Below, piece after piece: positions 30,381-38,701 of a stretch of DNA of 64,000 nucleotides. This DNA comes from Billgrantia pellis (GTDB lineage Bacteria; Pseudomonadota; Gammaproteobacteria; Pseudomonadales; Halomonadaceae), in the NCBI RefSeq assembly GCF_008297955.1, contig NZ_VTPY01000004.1, positions 186,001 through 250,000 on the forward strand, given 5' to 3'. The notes beneath the pieces were generated by a model. The model was not told where the DNA came from and did not search any database. It was given only the letters and a program-made list of their open reading frames with translations. Both the position numbers and the translations under genes were made by a program. Within the stretch, counting starts at the first letter, position 1. The number at the start of each line of letters is the position of its first letter.

Positions 30381-31187
30381 TCAGCCCTTCTCGGTCAAGC
30401 GTGCGAAGAGAGGCATCAGCAGCGCGAAAAGCTCCGCCTGGGAGGAAATATTGCATTTGGCGTAGAGCTGGCGACGAAAGACTTTTACCGTTTGGGCGCT
30501 CACGTCCAAGTGCAGTCCGATGGAAAGTGAGGAGTGGCCGCGCAAAATGAACAGGGCCACCTCGGCCTGGCGTGGGCTCAATCGGATGTCATGTTCTCTC
30601 TCCAGCGCCTCGCGCAGGCGCTGGCCGAGCGGCGCCGGCGCTGCCTCGGCTTCTCCCTCGGGACGGTAGCCGCGCCAATGCGCCTCCATCAGGGCGCTCA
30701 GGGTCAGTTCGTTTTGCCGCAGTGCCTGAATCTCACGCTTGCCGAAGGGCTTGCCGCTGGAGCGGTCCCTGCCGAAGCAGGCCGTTAGCGTAACGTTCTC
30801 GGTAATATTGGCGAACACTGCCACCTCATCGAGTAGCGTGGTCTGCTTGTAGTAATTGTTGTAGTAATGCGTGCGCCGGAAGTGGTCCGGCGCTACGTCC
30901 ATCAGCCGACGTATGCCCCGCACATCGCCCTTGAGGTGCTCGCGATAGAAGGGATCCAACAGATAAGCCCCACCAAGGTACTGGCTGTCCATAGGCAGAT
31001 AGACCACCGGATCGGTGTATTCGCGGTAGAGCACTGCCGGCCGACGCTCTCCGTGGTAGGCAATGACGATCAGATTGTCGAAGGCCGCCAGGCCTTTCAC
31101 CAGAGCAGAAAATCGCCGAGGCCATTCGGGCATTCCCAACGCCTTGATGGTATCGGCCAGCGCCTCGTCAAGTTCGCCGTGTTTCAC
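30381..31187 (-). CDS. LuxR-type transcriptional regulator
   Basis: A 268-residue regulator with an N-terminal sensor region of about 190 residues and a C-terminal LuxR HTH (LSPRQAEVALFILRGHSSLSI, then VSAQTVKVFRRQLYAKC). The N-terminal part is not a recognisable acyl-homoserine-lactone domain, so quorum sensing should not be assumed. It is divergent from the APC permease/amidase pair and likely controls it. Confidence 0.85.
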   Translation of the reverse strand: MKHGELDEALADTIKALGMPEWPRRFSALVKGLAAFDNLIVIAYHGERRPAVLYREYTDPVVYLPMDSQYLGGAYLLDPFYREHLKGDVRGIRRLMDVAPDHFRRTHYYNNYYKQTTLLDEVAVFANITENVTLTACFGRDRSSGKPFGKREIQALRQNELTLSALMEAHWRGYRPEGEAEAAPAPLGQRLREALEREHDIRLSPRQAEVALFILRGHSSLSIGLHLDVSAQTVKVFRRQLYAKCNISSQAELFALLMPLFARLTEKG

Positions 31188-31417
31188 CTATTCCTCTTCG
31201 CCAGACCATACCACGCTGGAGTTATGTACGTTCCCGAGACAGGCCAATACCGTGATAAACCGAGCGGTTATCGAAAATCGCAGTCTAGCCGGGCCTCTGG
31301 AACTCCGGCAACTGCACGGCCGAACCGTTCGAAAGTGGGGATCAGGCCCCCTCCCCATCGCGTCGTACCGGCTTGGCGACTTCCGGTGTCGGCGTCAACG
31401 TGTCCTGGAGACGGATC

Positions 31418-32794
31418 ATGACGGAAAACAATATAAAACTGGAAAGAACCCTATCCCTGAAGGCCGTGGTGCTGTTCGGCCTGGCATACATGACGCCGCT
31501 GATCGTGCTAGGCACCTTCGGCGTGATCGCCAGCGCCAGTAACGGCGCCGTGCCAACCGCCTATCTCATCACCACGGTTGCCATGCTGTTCACTGCCTAC
31601 AGCTACGGCATCATGGCTCGCACCTATCCGGTGTCGGGTTCCGCCTATACCTATGCGCGCAAGGCCATCGACCCTCGAGTCGGCTTCATGGTGGGCTGGA
31701 GCGTACTTCTCGATTATTTCTTCCTGCCCATGGTGATCTGGCTGATCGGCGCAGCCTACCTGAATGCGCGCTTCCCGGAAGTTCCGGGCTGGATCTTCCT
31801 GCTGGGTTTCATCGGCATCACTACCCTGCTCAACGTTTACGGCCTCAAGCTGGCATCCAAGGTGAACTCGCTGCTGATGACCTTCCAGATTCTGGTCATC
31901 GCTTTCTTCGTACTGCTGTCGGTTCGTCACGTGTTCTCTACCGGTGGCACCGAAGCACTGTTCAGCCTGGGGCCATTCGTGGGTGAAGATGCCAGCTTCA
32001 CTGCCATCGCCGCGGGCGCAGCGGTAGCAGCCTACGCCTTCCTCGGCTTCGATGCCGTCACCACCCTGACGGAAGAGACCATCGAGCCCAAGCGCAACAT
32101 TCCCCGGGCGATCATGCTCACCGCCCTGATTGGCGGCGGCATCTATGTGCTGGTCGGCTATACCACCCAGTTGGCGCATCCGGGCAGCGACTTCATCAAT
32201 GCCGATTCTGCCGCCTTCGAGATCGCCAGGATGATCGGCGCGGACCTGTTCGGGGCCATTTTCCTGGCCGGCATGGTGCTGGCGCAGTTCACTTCCGGCT
32301 TGGCTGCCCAGGCCAGCGCGTCGCGCCTGTTGTATGCCATGGGCCGCGATGCCGTACTGCCGCGCAAACTGTTCGGCGCCCTGCATTCTCGCTTCCACAC
32401 CCCCGTGTTCAGTATTGCGCTGACCGGAGCCATCGGCATCGTTGCCCTCTTCCTTGATGTTTTGTCGGCCGCCTCGTTCATCAACTTCGGCGCCTTCATT
32501 GCCTTCACCATGGTCAATCTATCGGTGATCTTCCTGGTCACACGGGATGAGGAGGCCAAGCGCCGCTATGGCGTGCTCAGGGGCATAGTGGCGCCGCTGA
32601 TCGGTGCCTTGGTCAATCTCTGGCTGATGAGCAAACTGGATGTCAATGCGGTGATCCTGGGTCTGGCCTGGCTCTCGATCGGCCTGGCACAGCTGATCTA
32701 CTTGACGCGTTTCTTCCGTCGCGAACCTCCCGAAGTGGACTTCGACGAATCGGAGCCCGAGCCGGCACCGGCCTCGCTGAAAGCCAATCTGTAA
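31418..32794 (+). CDS. APC family amino acid/amine permease
   Basis: A 458-residue, 12-helix permease of the amino acid-polyamine-organocation superfamily. The N-terminal AVVLFGLAYMTPLIVLGTFG matches helix 1 with its unwound substrate site, and FLGFDAVTTLTEETIEPKRNIPRAI is the helix 6-7 signature. GGAG precedes ATG 31418. The next gene, a nitrilase-family hydrolase, starts 10 bases later, so the pair probably takes up a nitrogen compound and hydrolyses it. Confidence 0.9.
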   Translation: MTENNIKLERTLSLKAVVLFGLAYMTPLIVLGTFGVIASASNGAVPTAYLITTVAMLFTAYSYGIMARTYPVSGSAYTYARKAIDPRVGFMVGWSVLLDYFFLPMVIWLIGAAYLNARFPEVPGWIFLLGFIGITTLLNVYGLKLASKVNSLLMTFQILVIAFFVLLSVRHVFSTGGTEALFSLGPFVGEDASFTAIAAGAAVAAYAFLGFDAVTTLTEETIEPKRNIPRAIMLTALIGGGIYVLVGYTTQLAHPGSDFINADSAAFEIARMIGADLFGAIFLAGMVLAQFTSGLAAQASASRLLYAMGRDAVLPRKLFGALHSRFHTPVFSIALTGAIGIVALFLDVLSAASFINFGAFIAFTMVNLSVIFLVTRDEEAKRRYGVLRGIVAPLIGALVNLWLMSKLDVNAVILGLAWLSIGLAQLIYLTRFFRREPPEVDFDESEPEPAPASLKANL

Positions 32795-32804
32795 CGGAGC
32801 CCAC

Positions 32805-33689
32805 ATGCCCAGATACCTGCCCCTCCTGGTCGTCCAGGAACCTTCCCAACAGCCCGGCACGGACGCCGAGCTGCGGGGTCTCGAGGCCGAGCTGGCCGTC
32901 TATCTCAGCGACTTCGGTGCCGGCTTCGAACAACCGCGGATGGTGGTCTACCCCGAGTTCCACCTGTGTGGCGCCAGCGGGACTCCCGAACAGCGCAGGG
33001 CCCAGTTGGAAGCTGCCGCCGAACCCATCGACGGGCCCCGCCACACTCACCTCGCGCGCATCGCGCGCAACCTGGGAATCTGGCTACTGCCAGGCACGGT
33101 CTGCGAACGAGGCGAGGATGGCCACCTCTACAACACCGCACCTGTATACTCCCCCGCGGGAGAGCGAGTGGCCGCCTACCGCAAGTGCTTTCCCTGGCGG
33201 CCCTATGAGCCCTTCCAGCCGGGAAACCGCTTCGAAGTGTTTGACGTGCCGGGCATCGGCCGAATCGGCTTGGCGATCTGTTACGACATCTGGTTCCCCG
33301 AAGTGGCACGCCAACTGGCCTGGCTGGGAGCCGAGGTCATCATCAACCAGGCCGCGACCTCGACCTGCGACCGCGCCCAGGAGCAGGTGCTGGTCAAGGC
33401 CAATGCCATCTTCAATCAAGTCTTCATGGTAAGTGCCAACGCAGCCACGCCCACCGGAGAGGGTCAGAGCCTGATAGTCGACCCCGAGGGAAATGTCCGC
33501 ACGCACATGCCCGGGGCAACCTCCGGCATCCTCACCGACGTGCTGAATGTGGATGAAGTCACGCGCGTTCGCACCTTCGGCACCGCGGGCATGAACCGGA
33601 TGTGGTCCCAGTCCCGGGATGACGACCCGGTGCTGGAGCTGCCGATGTACGAGGGGCGAATCGACCCGCATCGATGGGGCAGGAGGTAG
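32805..33689 (+). CDS. Carbon-nitrogen hydrolase (nitrilase superfamily)
   Basis: A 294-residue amidase of the nitrilase superfamily. The catalytic triad is visible: Glu in VVYPEFHL (E51), Lys in YRKCFPW (K127) and Cys in AICYDIWFPE (C159). These enzymes hydrolyse nitriles, amides or carbamoyl compounds; the exact substrate is unknown. It is cotranscribed with the APC permease (10-base gap), with a LuxR regulator upstream on the other strand. Confidence 0.9.
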   Translation: MPRYLPLLVVQEPSQQPGTDAELRGLEAELAVYLSDFGAGFEQPRMVVYPEFHLCGASGTPEQRRAQLEAAAEPIDGPRHTHLARIARNLGIWLLPGTVCERGEDGHLYNTAPVYSPAGERVAAYRKCFPWRPYEPFQPGNRFEVFDVPGIGRIGLAICYDIWFPEVARQLAWLGAEVIINQAATSTCDRAQEQVLVKANAIFNQVFMVSANAATPTGEGQSLIVDPEGNVRTHMPGATSGILTDVLNVDEVTRVRTFGTAGMNRMWSQSRDDDPVLELPMYEGRIDPHRWGRR

Positions 33690-33765
33690 CAACAGCCCAC
33701 ACCGACAGCAGCGTTGGTTCAACCGACTTGCACTCCGATGCGCTCTGGCAGTCGCTTTTCTCCGC

Positions 33766-34374
33766 TCAGCGCTCGGTTTGCAGCAGGCCAGCCGCGAGCT
33801 GCCGGAACGCCTCCACGGCTTTCGGCAGCACGACGCGAGGTTCGTCGGCCGCGGCAATCCACAGTGCGGCGTTGAGCGCCGCGCCATTGATCAGGCGGGC
33901 AGCGGCTTCGGCGTCTACCGGCTTGACCGTACCCTCGTCGATGAGCGCCTGAATGGTCTGGGTCGTGCGCAGCAGGCAGGCATTCTGGTTGGGCCATTGC
34001 GATGGGTCGCCGAGCACGGCCGGCCCATCCAGCAGCATGATGCGCTGGACTTCCGGCTCCAGCGCCATTTCGATATAGGTCACGCCCTCCGTCAGCAGCC
34101 CCTCCCACGGACTTGGCGCCCGCTCCTGGGCCGCGATGAGCCGTGTCACCATCTCCGCATCGATCTGATCGACCACGGCCTGCAGCAGCCCCTTCTTGCC
34201 CCCGAAATTGTGATACAGCGCCCCTCGCGTCAACCCCGCATCGGCGGTGATGTCGTCCATCGACGCTGCCGCATAGCCCTTGGTCGCGAAGGCCTCCCGT
34301 GCGGCTCGAATGAGCTTGGCCCGGGTCTCCTCCATCATCTGCGCACGTTTCGTCGCCACACCCTCTCCTGACAT
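33766..34374 (-). CDS. TetR family transcriptional regulator
   Basis: A 202-residue TetR-type repressor. The HTH is LIRAAREAFATKGYAAASMDDITADAGLTRGALYHNFGGKKGL in pattern, at about residues 20-60. ATG 34374 is chosen because the longer frame runs through the operator region. Three copies of a 17-bp palindrome lie between it and the divergent RidA gene, fitting autorepression and control of ridA. The inducer is unknown. Confidence 0.9.
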   Translation of the reverse strand: MSGEGVATKRAQMMEETRAKLIRAAREAFATKGYAAASMDDITADAGLTRGALYHNFGGKKGLLQAVVDQIDAEMVTRLIAAQERAPSPWEGLLTEGVTYIEMALEPEVQRIMLLDGPAVLGDPSQWPNQNACLLRTTQTIQALIDEGTVKPVDAEAAARLINGAALNAALWIAAADEPRVVLPKAVEAFRQLAAGLLQTER

Positions 34375-34392
34375 CGCTTGCAAAAGTTGTTC

Positions 34393-34461
34393 ACATACGA
34401 GCCGTATGCGTATTGACATACGTCGCGTATGTGCCAGCATAATCACATACGGTCCGTATAT
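34393..34461. promoter_or_regulatory. Triple palindromic operator between tetR and ridA
   Basis: Three copies of ACATACG-N3-CGTATGT occur: 34393-34409 (one mismatch), 34416-34432 (perfect) and 34445-34461 (one mismatch). Centres are 23 and 29 bases apart. The symmetry and position suit TetR dimers binding across both divergent promoters. Confidence 0.85.
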
Positions 34462-34486
34462 CAATTTTCCCCACCGGAGCAGCACG

Positions 34487-34888
34487 ATGGCTAAACGCGA
34501 TGCAGTCTTTCCTGCCGGACGGCAGGCACTCTACGAGATCAACCGCTATTCGGCGGCCATTCGTTCGGGCGACTTCCTGTTCGTCTCGGGCCAGGTCGGC
34601 AGCCGTGAGGACGGCTCCCCCGAGCCGGATTTCGAAAACCAGGTGCAGCTTGCCTTCGACAACCTCTCGGCCGTTCTCGAGGCCGCCGGTTGCACCTTCG
34701 ACGACATCGTCGACGTGACCACCTTCCACACCGATCCCGCCGCCCAGTGGGAAGCGATCGACAGGGTTCGCACGAAGGCGATCGGCGAACCGCCCTACCC
34801 CAACTGGACCGCCGTCGGTGTCAACTGGCTGGCGGGCTTCGACTTCGAAATCAAGGTGATCGCACGGATTACCGCGCCGGCGGCGTAA
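34487..34888 (+). CDS. RidA family protein
   Basis: A 133-residue Rid-superfamily protein; the RidA group deaminates reactive enamine/imine intermediates. The core SGDFLFVSGQVG, the helix QVQLAFDNLSAVLEAAG and PPYPNWTAVGVNWLAG are present. The RidA-type catalytic Arg in the R-x-C/T-V motif is not clear here (it has WTAVGVNW), so this may belong to an Rid1-7 subgroup without deaminase activity. GGAG precedes ATG 34487. It is probably controlled by the divergent TetR. Confidence 0.85.
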   Translation: MAKRDAVFPAGRQALYEINRYSAAIRSGDFLFVSGQVGSREDGSPEPDFENQVQLAFDNLSAVLEAAGCTFDDIVDVTTFHTDPAAQWEAIDRVRTKAIGEPPYPNWTAVGVNWLAGFDFEIKVIARITAPAA

Positions 34889-34911
34889 CGCCCCTCCTCC
34901 CACCTAGAACG

Positions 34912-34936
34912 CACCGCTGCCGGAACGGCAGCGGTG
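34912..34936 (+). terminator. Hairpin after ridA
   Basis: CACCGCTGCCG and CGGCAGCGGTG form a perfect 11-bp stem around GAA, 23 bases after the ridA stop. No T-tract follows, so it may end transcription weakly or stabilise the 3' end. Confidence 0.55.
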
Positions 34937-35079
34937 TGCTGTCATCAATTGCAGGCCTCGGCACGCTAACCAATACTGCAGCGAGCGGCATCACTCACGG
35001 CGGGCAGTGCCTGATGGATCAGGGTAACCTCCGCTCCCAAATGGAACTGGGAGCGATCGGAAACCCTATGGAGGTTCCC

Positions 35080-35349
35080 ATGGATGAAGATCTCGAACGG
35101 ATGACCCGAGAGGAACTGATCGAAGAAGCCAAGCGCCTACGCCAGGGAATTCGCGAACACCGGGACTGCAGCGGGCACGACTTGTGCTGGCACCACCCGG
35201 CCCTGTGGGCATTACTGCCCGACAAGACCGACCCGGTCTCCGTGGTACCCAAGTGGCCGGAGTTCATGAAAGGCTGCATCACGTACCGCCAATCGTTGAA
35301 TGAGCAGTTACCCAACGCACCGCGCTCAGATGGGCCGTTTGAGGAGTGA
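35080..35349 (+). CDS. Hypothetical protein
   Basis: An 89-residue soluble protein with an N-terminal charged helix (RMTREELIEEAKRLRQGIRE) followed by a conserved-looking HDLCWHHPALWALLPDKTDP segment with Cys and His residues. GGAGG lies 5 bases before ATG 35080, which favours it over ATG 35068. I do not recognise a named family, though similar short proteins occur in other proteobacteria. The gene stands alone. Confidence 0.6.
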   Translation: MDEDLERMTREELIEEAKRLRQGIREHRDCSGHDLCWHHPALWALLPDKTDPVSVVPKWPEFMKGCITYRQSLNEQLPNAPRSDGPFEE

Positions 35350-35531
35350 CCTTCGACACATGCTGTGAGCGATTTACCACCGTGCGTAAGCCATCCTCAA
35401 TTGCGGTCAAGGGTTATTACGTCGTGATGACATGCTCCCCGAAACAATGGACGGTAGAGAACCAAGTGAGCGAAAGAACGCAGGTGAGACACACGCAGGC
35501 CGATTCCTAGCGAATCGATGCAGAATGGAAT

Positions 35532-36899
35532 CTAATCCAGTGCCTTCCTCAAGAACTCCAGGAACCGAAAGTCGTTGGCATAGGCGACGTTGATGCGCAT
35601 GGCGGTGCCGTCGATGCCATCCGGACGCAGCGAAAAGATGGCACCGGGTGCGATGAAGATGCCTTCCTCCGTGGCGCGCTTGGCCAGCGCCAGGGTGTTG
35701 ATGCCGGTGGGTAGCCTGGCCCATAGATAGTAGCCCCCGCCGGGACCGCTGATGTCGTCGATGCCTACGTCACGCAGGGCCCGTCGGGCGCTGGCCCCGG
35801 TCTTGGCGACCCGTTCGCGAAGCTGTACCAAATGGCGACGGTAGCGCCCCTTCACGATCAGCTCATGGATCACCGATTCAATAAAGGTGGAGGAGTTGAC
35901 CACGGTGAGCATCTTGATGTCGGTGAGTGAGCGAATCAGCGCGCGACTGCCGGCGATATAGCCCGAACGCAGCCCAGTGGAGAGCGTCTTGGAGAAGGTG
36001 CCTACGTAGATGACGTTCTCCAGCCCATCGAGCGCGGCCAAGTGCGCGCTCCCCTGCGGCAGCAGGTCGGCGAATACGTCGTCTTCCACCAGCACCACGC
36101 CGTACTGCTCGGCGATCTTCAGCAACTGATGCATATTGCTCAGCGACATGCTGGTACCGGTGGGGTTGTGGGCGTTGGGTTGCAGGAAGAACAGCCGCGG
36201 CCGGTACTGCCGTACCTTGCGCTCGAACTCTTCGAGGTCCGGCCCTTCCGGCGTGCGCGAGACCCCCACCAGCTTGGCCCGTGCCAGGCGCAGCTTGCCG
36301 AACAGCGGATAGTAGCCCGGCGTTTCCACCAGCACGCTGTCGCCGACATCGACGAAGTGCCGGATGATTAAATCAAAGGCATGGTTAGCACCGAAGGTGA
36401 GCAGTACCTGCTCCTGGGCGGTATGGATGGAGCGGCCGGCCAACACCCGGACAATGACATCACGCAGCGGCTCGAAGCCCTGCGGCATGCCGTACTCGAA
36501 GTGCGCCTCCTCCAGTTGCGGGCCCCGCCTCTTTAGTGCTCGAGTGAGATCGAGTCCGCCCATCCACGATGCCGGGGCACGGCCGTCGCCGGCACGCACC
36601 GCAAAGCTACCGACCAATTGCTCGCGCAGCAGCGAGACGCTATCGATGGCCTCGCTCAAGCTCTCCCGCTCCTTCACCGTGGCCTGGGGGCGTGCCTGGG
36701 AGACGTAGAAGCCCGAGCCGTGGCGGGCCTGCAGGCGACCAATGGCGACGAGCTGGTCGTAGGCATCGATGATGGTGTTCTTGGCTACGCCGAACTGGCG
36801 AGCCGCCTCGCGAATGGAGGCGACCTTGGCCCCCGGTGCCAACCGGCCCTCGTCCATGGCCTTGAGCAAGGCTTCCGCGACCTGGCCGGATTTGGTCAT
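35532..36899 (-). CDS. MocR-type regulator (GntR HTH fused to aminotransferase domain)
   Basis: A 455-residue MocR-type regulator. The N-terminal GntR winged helix (IREAARQFGVAKNTIIDAYDQLVAIGRLQARHG in pattern, about residues 30-62) is joined by a linker to a type I aminotransferase-like domain, with NAHNPTGTSMS and the PLP-Lys in GTFSKTLSTGLRSGYI. These proteins bind PLP and an amine or related effector. ATG 36899 has GAGG just upstream; ATG 36932 is an alternative. It is divergent from the permease/HMG-CoA reductase operon, which it likely controls through GGTACAG/CTGTACC repeats between them. Confidence 0.9.
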   Translation of the reverse strand: MTKSGQVAEALLKAMDEGRLAPGAKVASIREAARQFGVAKNTIIDAYDQLVAIGRLQARHGSGFYVSQARPQATVKERESLSEAIDSVSLLREQLVGSFAVRAGDGRAPASWMGGLDLTRALKRRGPQLEEAHFEYGMPQGFEPLRDVIVRVLAGRSIHTAQEQVLLTFGANHAFDLIIRHFVDVGDSVLVETPGYYPLFGKLRLARAKLVGVSRTPEGPDLEEFERKVRQYRPRLFFLQPNAHNPTGTSMSLSNMHQLLKIAEQYGVVLVEDDVFADLLPQGSAHLAALDGLENVIYVGTFSKTLSTGLRSGYIAGSRALIRSLTDIKMLTVVNSSTFIESVIHELIVKGRYRRHLVQLRERVAKTGASARRALRDVGIDDISGPGGGYYLWARLPTGINTLALAKRATEEGIFIAPGAIFSLRPDGIDGTAMRINVAYANDFRFLEFLRKALD

Positions 36900-36919
36900 G
36901 CCTACCTCGTGCAGCGAAC

Positions 36920-36975
36920 CTGTACCCTTCATTTCGAAGGTACAGTACTTGGAACAATTTCCACAACTGTACCTT
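36920..36975. promoter_or_regulatory. Repeat set for MocR binding
   Basis: AAGGTACAG (36937-36945) and CTGTACCTT (36967-36975) form a 9-bp inverted repeat with 21 bases between. A further CTGTACC lies at 36920-36926. MocR-type regulators typically bind spaced direct and inverted repeats of this kind in the shared promoter region. Confidence 0.7.
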
Positions 36976-37057
36976 ATTCTACCCCTTCGTATTGCCGAAG
37001 CTGGCACAGCCGGCAACGGCTTATAACACCTATAACGATTGTTCTCTGGAGTTTCGC

Positions 37058-37291
37058 ATGCCAGCCAAAGACAGGGCTTTCCTGAATGTCTGGGACGATA
37101 CGGTTTCGGGCAGGGACCTGCTCATCTCGCTTGCCATCGCCACGCTGCTGAGCTTGGGTGGCTTCCTGCTCGCACCTTGGCCGGCCCCCGGCCCGCTGGT
37201 GCTGGGCATTTCCGGCGCCATTGTCGGCTTCCTCATCAGCGCGCTGCTGTTTCGTCCCAAGCGCCGCCTCGACATCGAAGGGGAGGCGTGA
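37058..37291 (+). CDS. Small membrane protein of the TctA-like transporter
   Basis: A 77-residue protein with two hydrophobic helices (LLISLAIATLLSLGGFLLA and LVLGISGAIVGFLISALLF). TGGAG precedes ATG 37058. It ends 2 bases before the TctA-like permease gene, so it is probably the small membrane subunit (TctB position) of the same transporter, although it is shorter than typical TctB with four helices. Confidence 0.7.
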   Translation: MPAKDRAFLNVWDDTVSGRDLLISLAIATLLSLGGFLLAPWPAPGPLVLGISGAIVGFLISALLFRPKRRLDIEGEA

Positions 37292-37293
37292 GC

Positions 37294-38646
37294 ATGGACC
37301 CGATGATGCTGTTGCAGATGCTGGTTGCCGCGCTCATCGCGGTGGTGGTCTATACCGCCATCGGCGTGGCCCCAGGCACCGATGAAACCGCGGTGCTGGC
37401 GCCCGTTACGCTGGCGCTGGTGGTGGCGGGGATTCCCCTACCCGTGGTGTTGTCCTTTTTCATGGCAGCCATCGTGGCCAAGAAGCTGACCGATTCCATT
37501 CCGGTGTCGGTGGCGGGCATTCCCGGCGGTGTGATGTCGGCGCCCATGGTGGAGCACGCCTTGACGCTGAAGCGCGAAGGCCAGGCCACCCTGGCGATTC
37601 GCAAGATGGCCTCCGGCTCGGTGATCGGCACCCTGGTCGCGGTGCCGATCAGCCTGTTTCTTGCCTTCCTGCTCACTCCGCTGGCGGATGTACTGGGCCA
37701 GTATGCCAGCCAGATTTTCTTCCTGGGCGCGGTATTCCTGGCGCTGATGAGCCGCGAGAAGGTCATCAGCCTGGTCAGCATCGTGGTGCTGGCGGCGCTG
37801 ATTCAAGCCCTGCGCCACTTCTACTGGGGTATGGGCGTGATTCCCGAGGGGCGGGTGGTGTTCATCTCGTTCTTCCTCGGCATCACCATCGGCCCGATGA
37901 TGTTCAACCTGGCGCAGCTGCTGGTGAACCGCGAGCGTCGGGCCATGACGGTGGCCGAACCCAAAACCATCCAGATCTACAAGACCGAGGACGAGCACAA
38001 GCTACCCAATCCCTTCCGCATTCTCACGCGGCAGGAAACGGCCTCGGCCGCCGCCAGTTCGGTGCTGGGCTCGGTCACCTTCTTCATGAGCCCGGTGGGT
38101 ATTACCATCTTTCTCGGTGAAGTGATGTCGAGCTGGGTGAAGGGCACCGTCGAGAAGGCCAGCCGGGCGCTCTCCTCCATGGATGCCGTAACCAACGCTG
38201 CCTATATCGCCGGCATTCTGATTCCCCTGGCGGCACTGGGCATTCCCATGAGCCCCATGGCCATCGGCCCGGGCAACGCCTTCTTCAATGCCCCGCCGGT
38301 GCTGACCCTGGAGCAGAACGCGCACCACCTGATGAGCTTCTCCGAAATTGCCATTGCCAGCATCGTCGGCGCCGCCGTTGCGCTGCTGATCACTTACCCC
38401 GTTGCAGTGCGCTACGCGCGCCAGATCTGCGTCTTCGTGTTCCGTCACATTCCCCACGAGGCCTTCCTCGCCATGTTCTTCGCCCTGGTGATGCTGCTGG
38501 CGTACATGGATGCCGGGGTGATGGGCATTCTCGGCGTGATGGTGCTGGCCCTGGTGGCGGGCCTGCTGAACCGCTGGGGGGTGAACTATGGCGTGCAGTT
38601 CATGACGCTCTATGCCGCGCCGTGGCTGATGGGACTGCTGGCCTAA
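37294..38646 (+). CDS. TctA-like tripartite tricarboxylate transporter permease
   Basis: A 450-residue, strongly hydrophobic permease with about 10-12 helices that resembles TctA of tripartite tricarboxylate transporters: GVAPGTDETAVLAPV near the N-terminus and SVAGIPGGVMSAPMVEHALTLKREG mirror the TctA glycine/proline motifs. No periplasmic TctC-type binding protein is encoded in the window. It is followed by HMG-CoA reductase in the same unit, so a mevalonate or related hydroxy acid is the likely substrate (inference). Confidence 0.75.
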   Translation: MDPMMLLQMLVAALIAVVVYTAIGVAPGTDETAVLAPVTLALVVAGIPLPVVLSFFMAAIVAKKLTDSIPVSVAGIPGGVMSAPMVEHALTLKREGQATLAIRKMASGSVIGTLVAVPISLFLAFLLTPLADVLGQYASQIFFLGAVFLALMSREKVISLVSIVVLAALIQALRHFYWGMGVIPEGRVVFISFFLGITIGPMMFNLAQLLVNRERRAMTVAEPKTIQIYKTEDEHKLPNPFRILTRQETASAAASSVLGSVTFFMSPVGITIFLGEVMSSWVKGTVEKASRALSSMDAVTNAAYIAGILIPLAALGIPMSPMAIGPGNAFFNAPPVLTLEQNAHHLMSFSEIAIASIVGAAVALLITYPVAVRYARQICVFVFRHIPHEAFLAMFFALVMLLAYMDAGVMGILGVMVLALVAGLLNRWGVNYGVQFMTLYAAPWLMGLLA

Positions 38647-38701
38647 GGCTCAGGCTCGCATTTTCGAATCGTCTTTTTCATCGCTTTTGACAGGTAACGA
38701 C

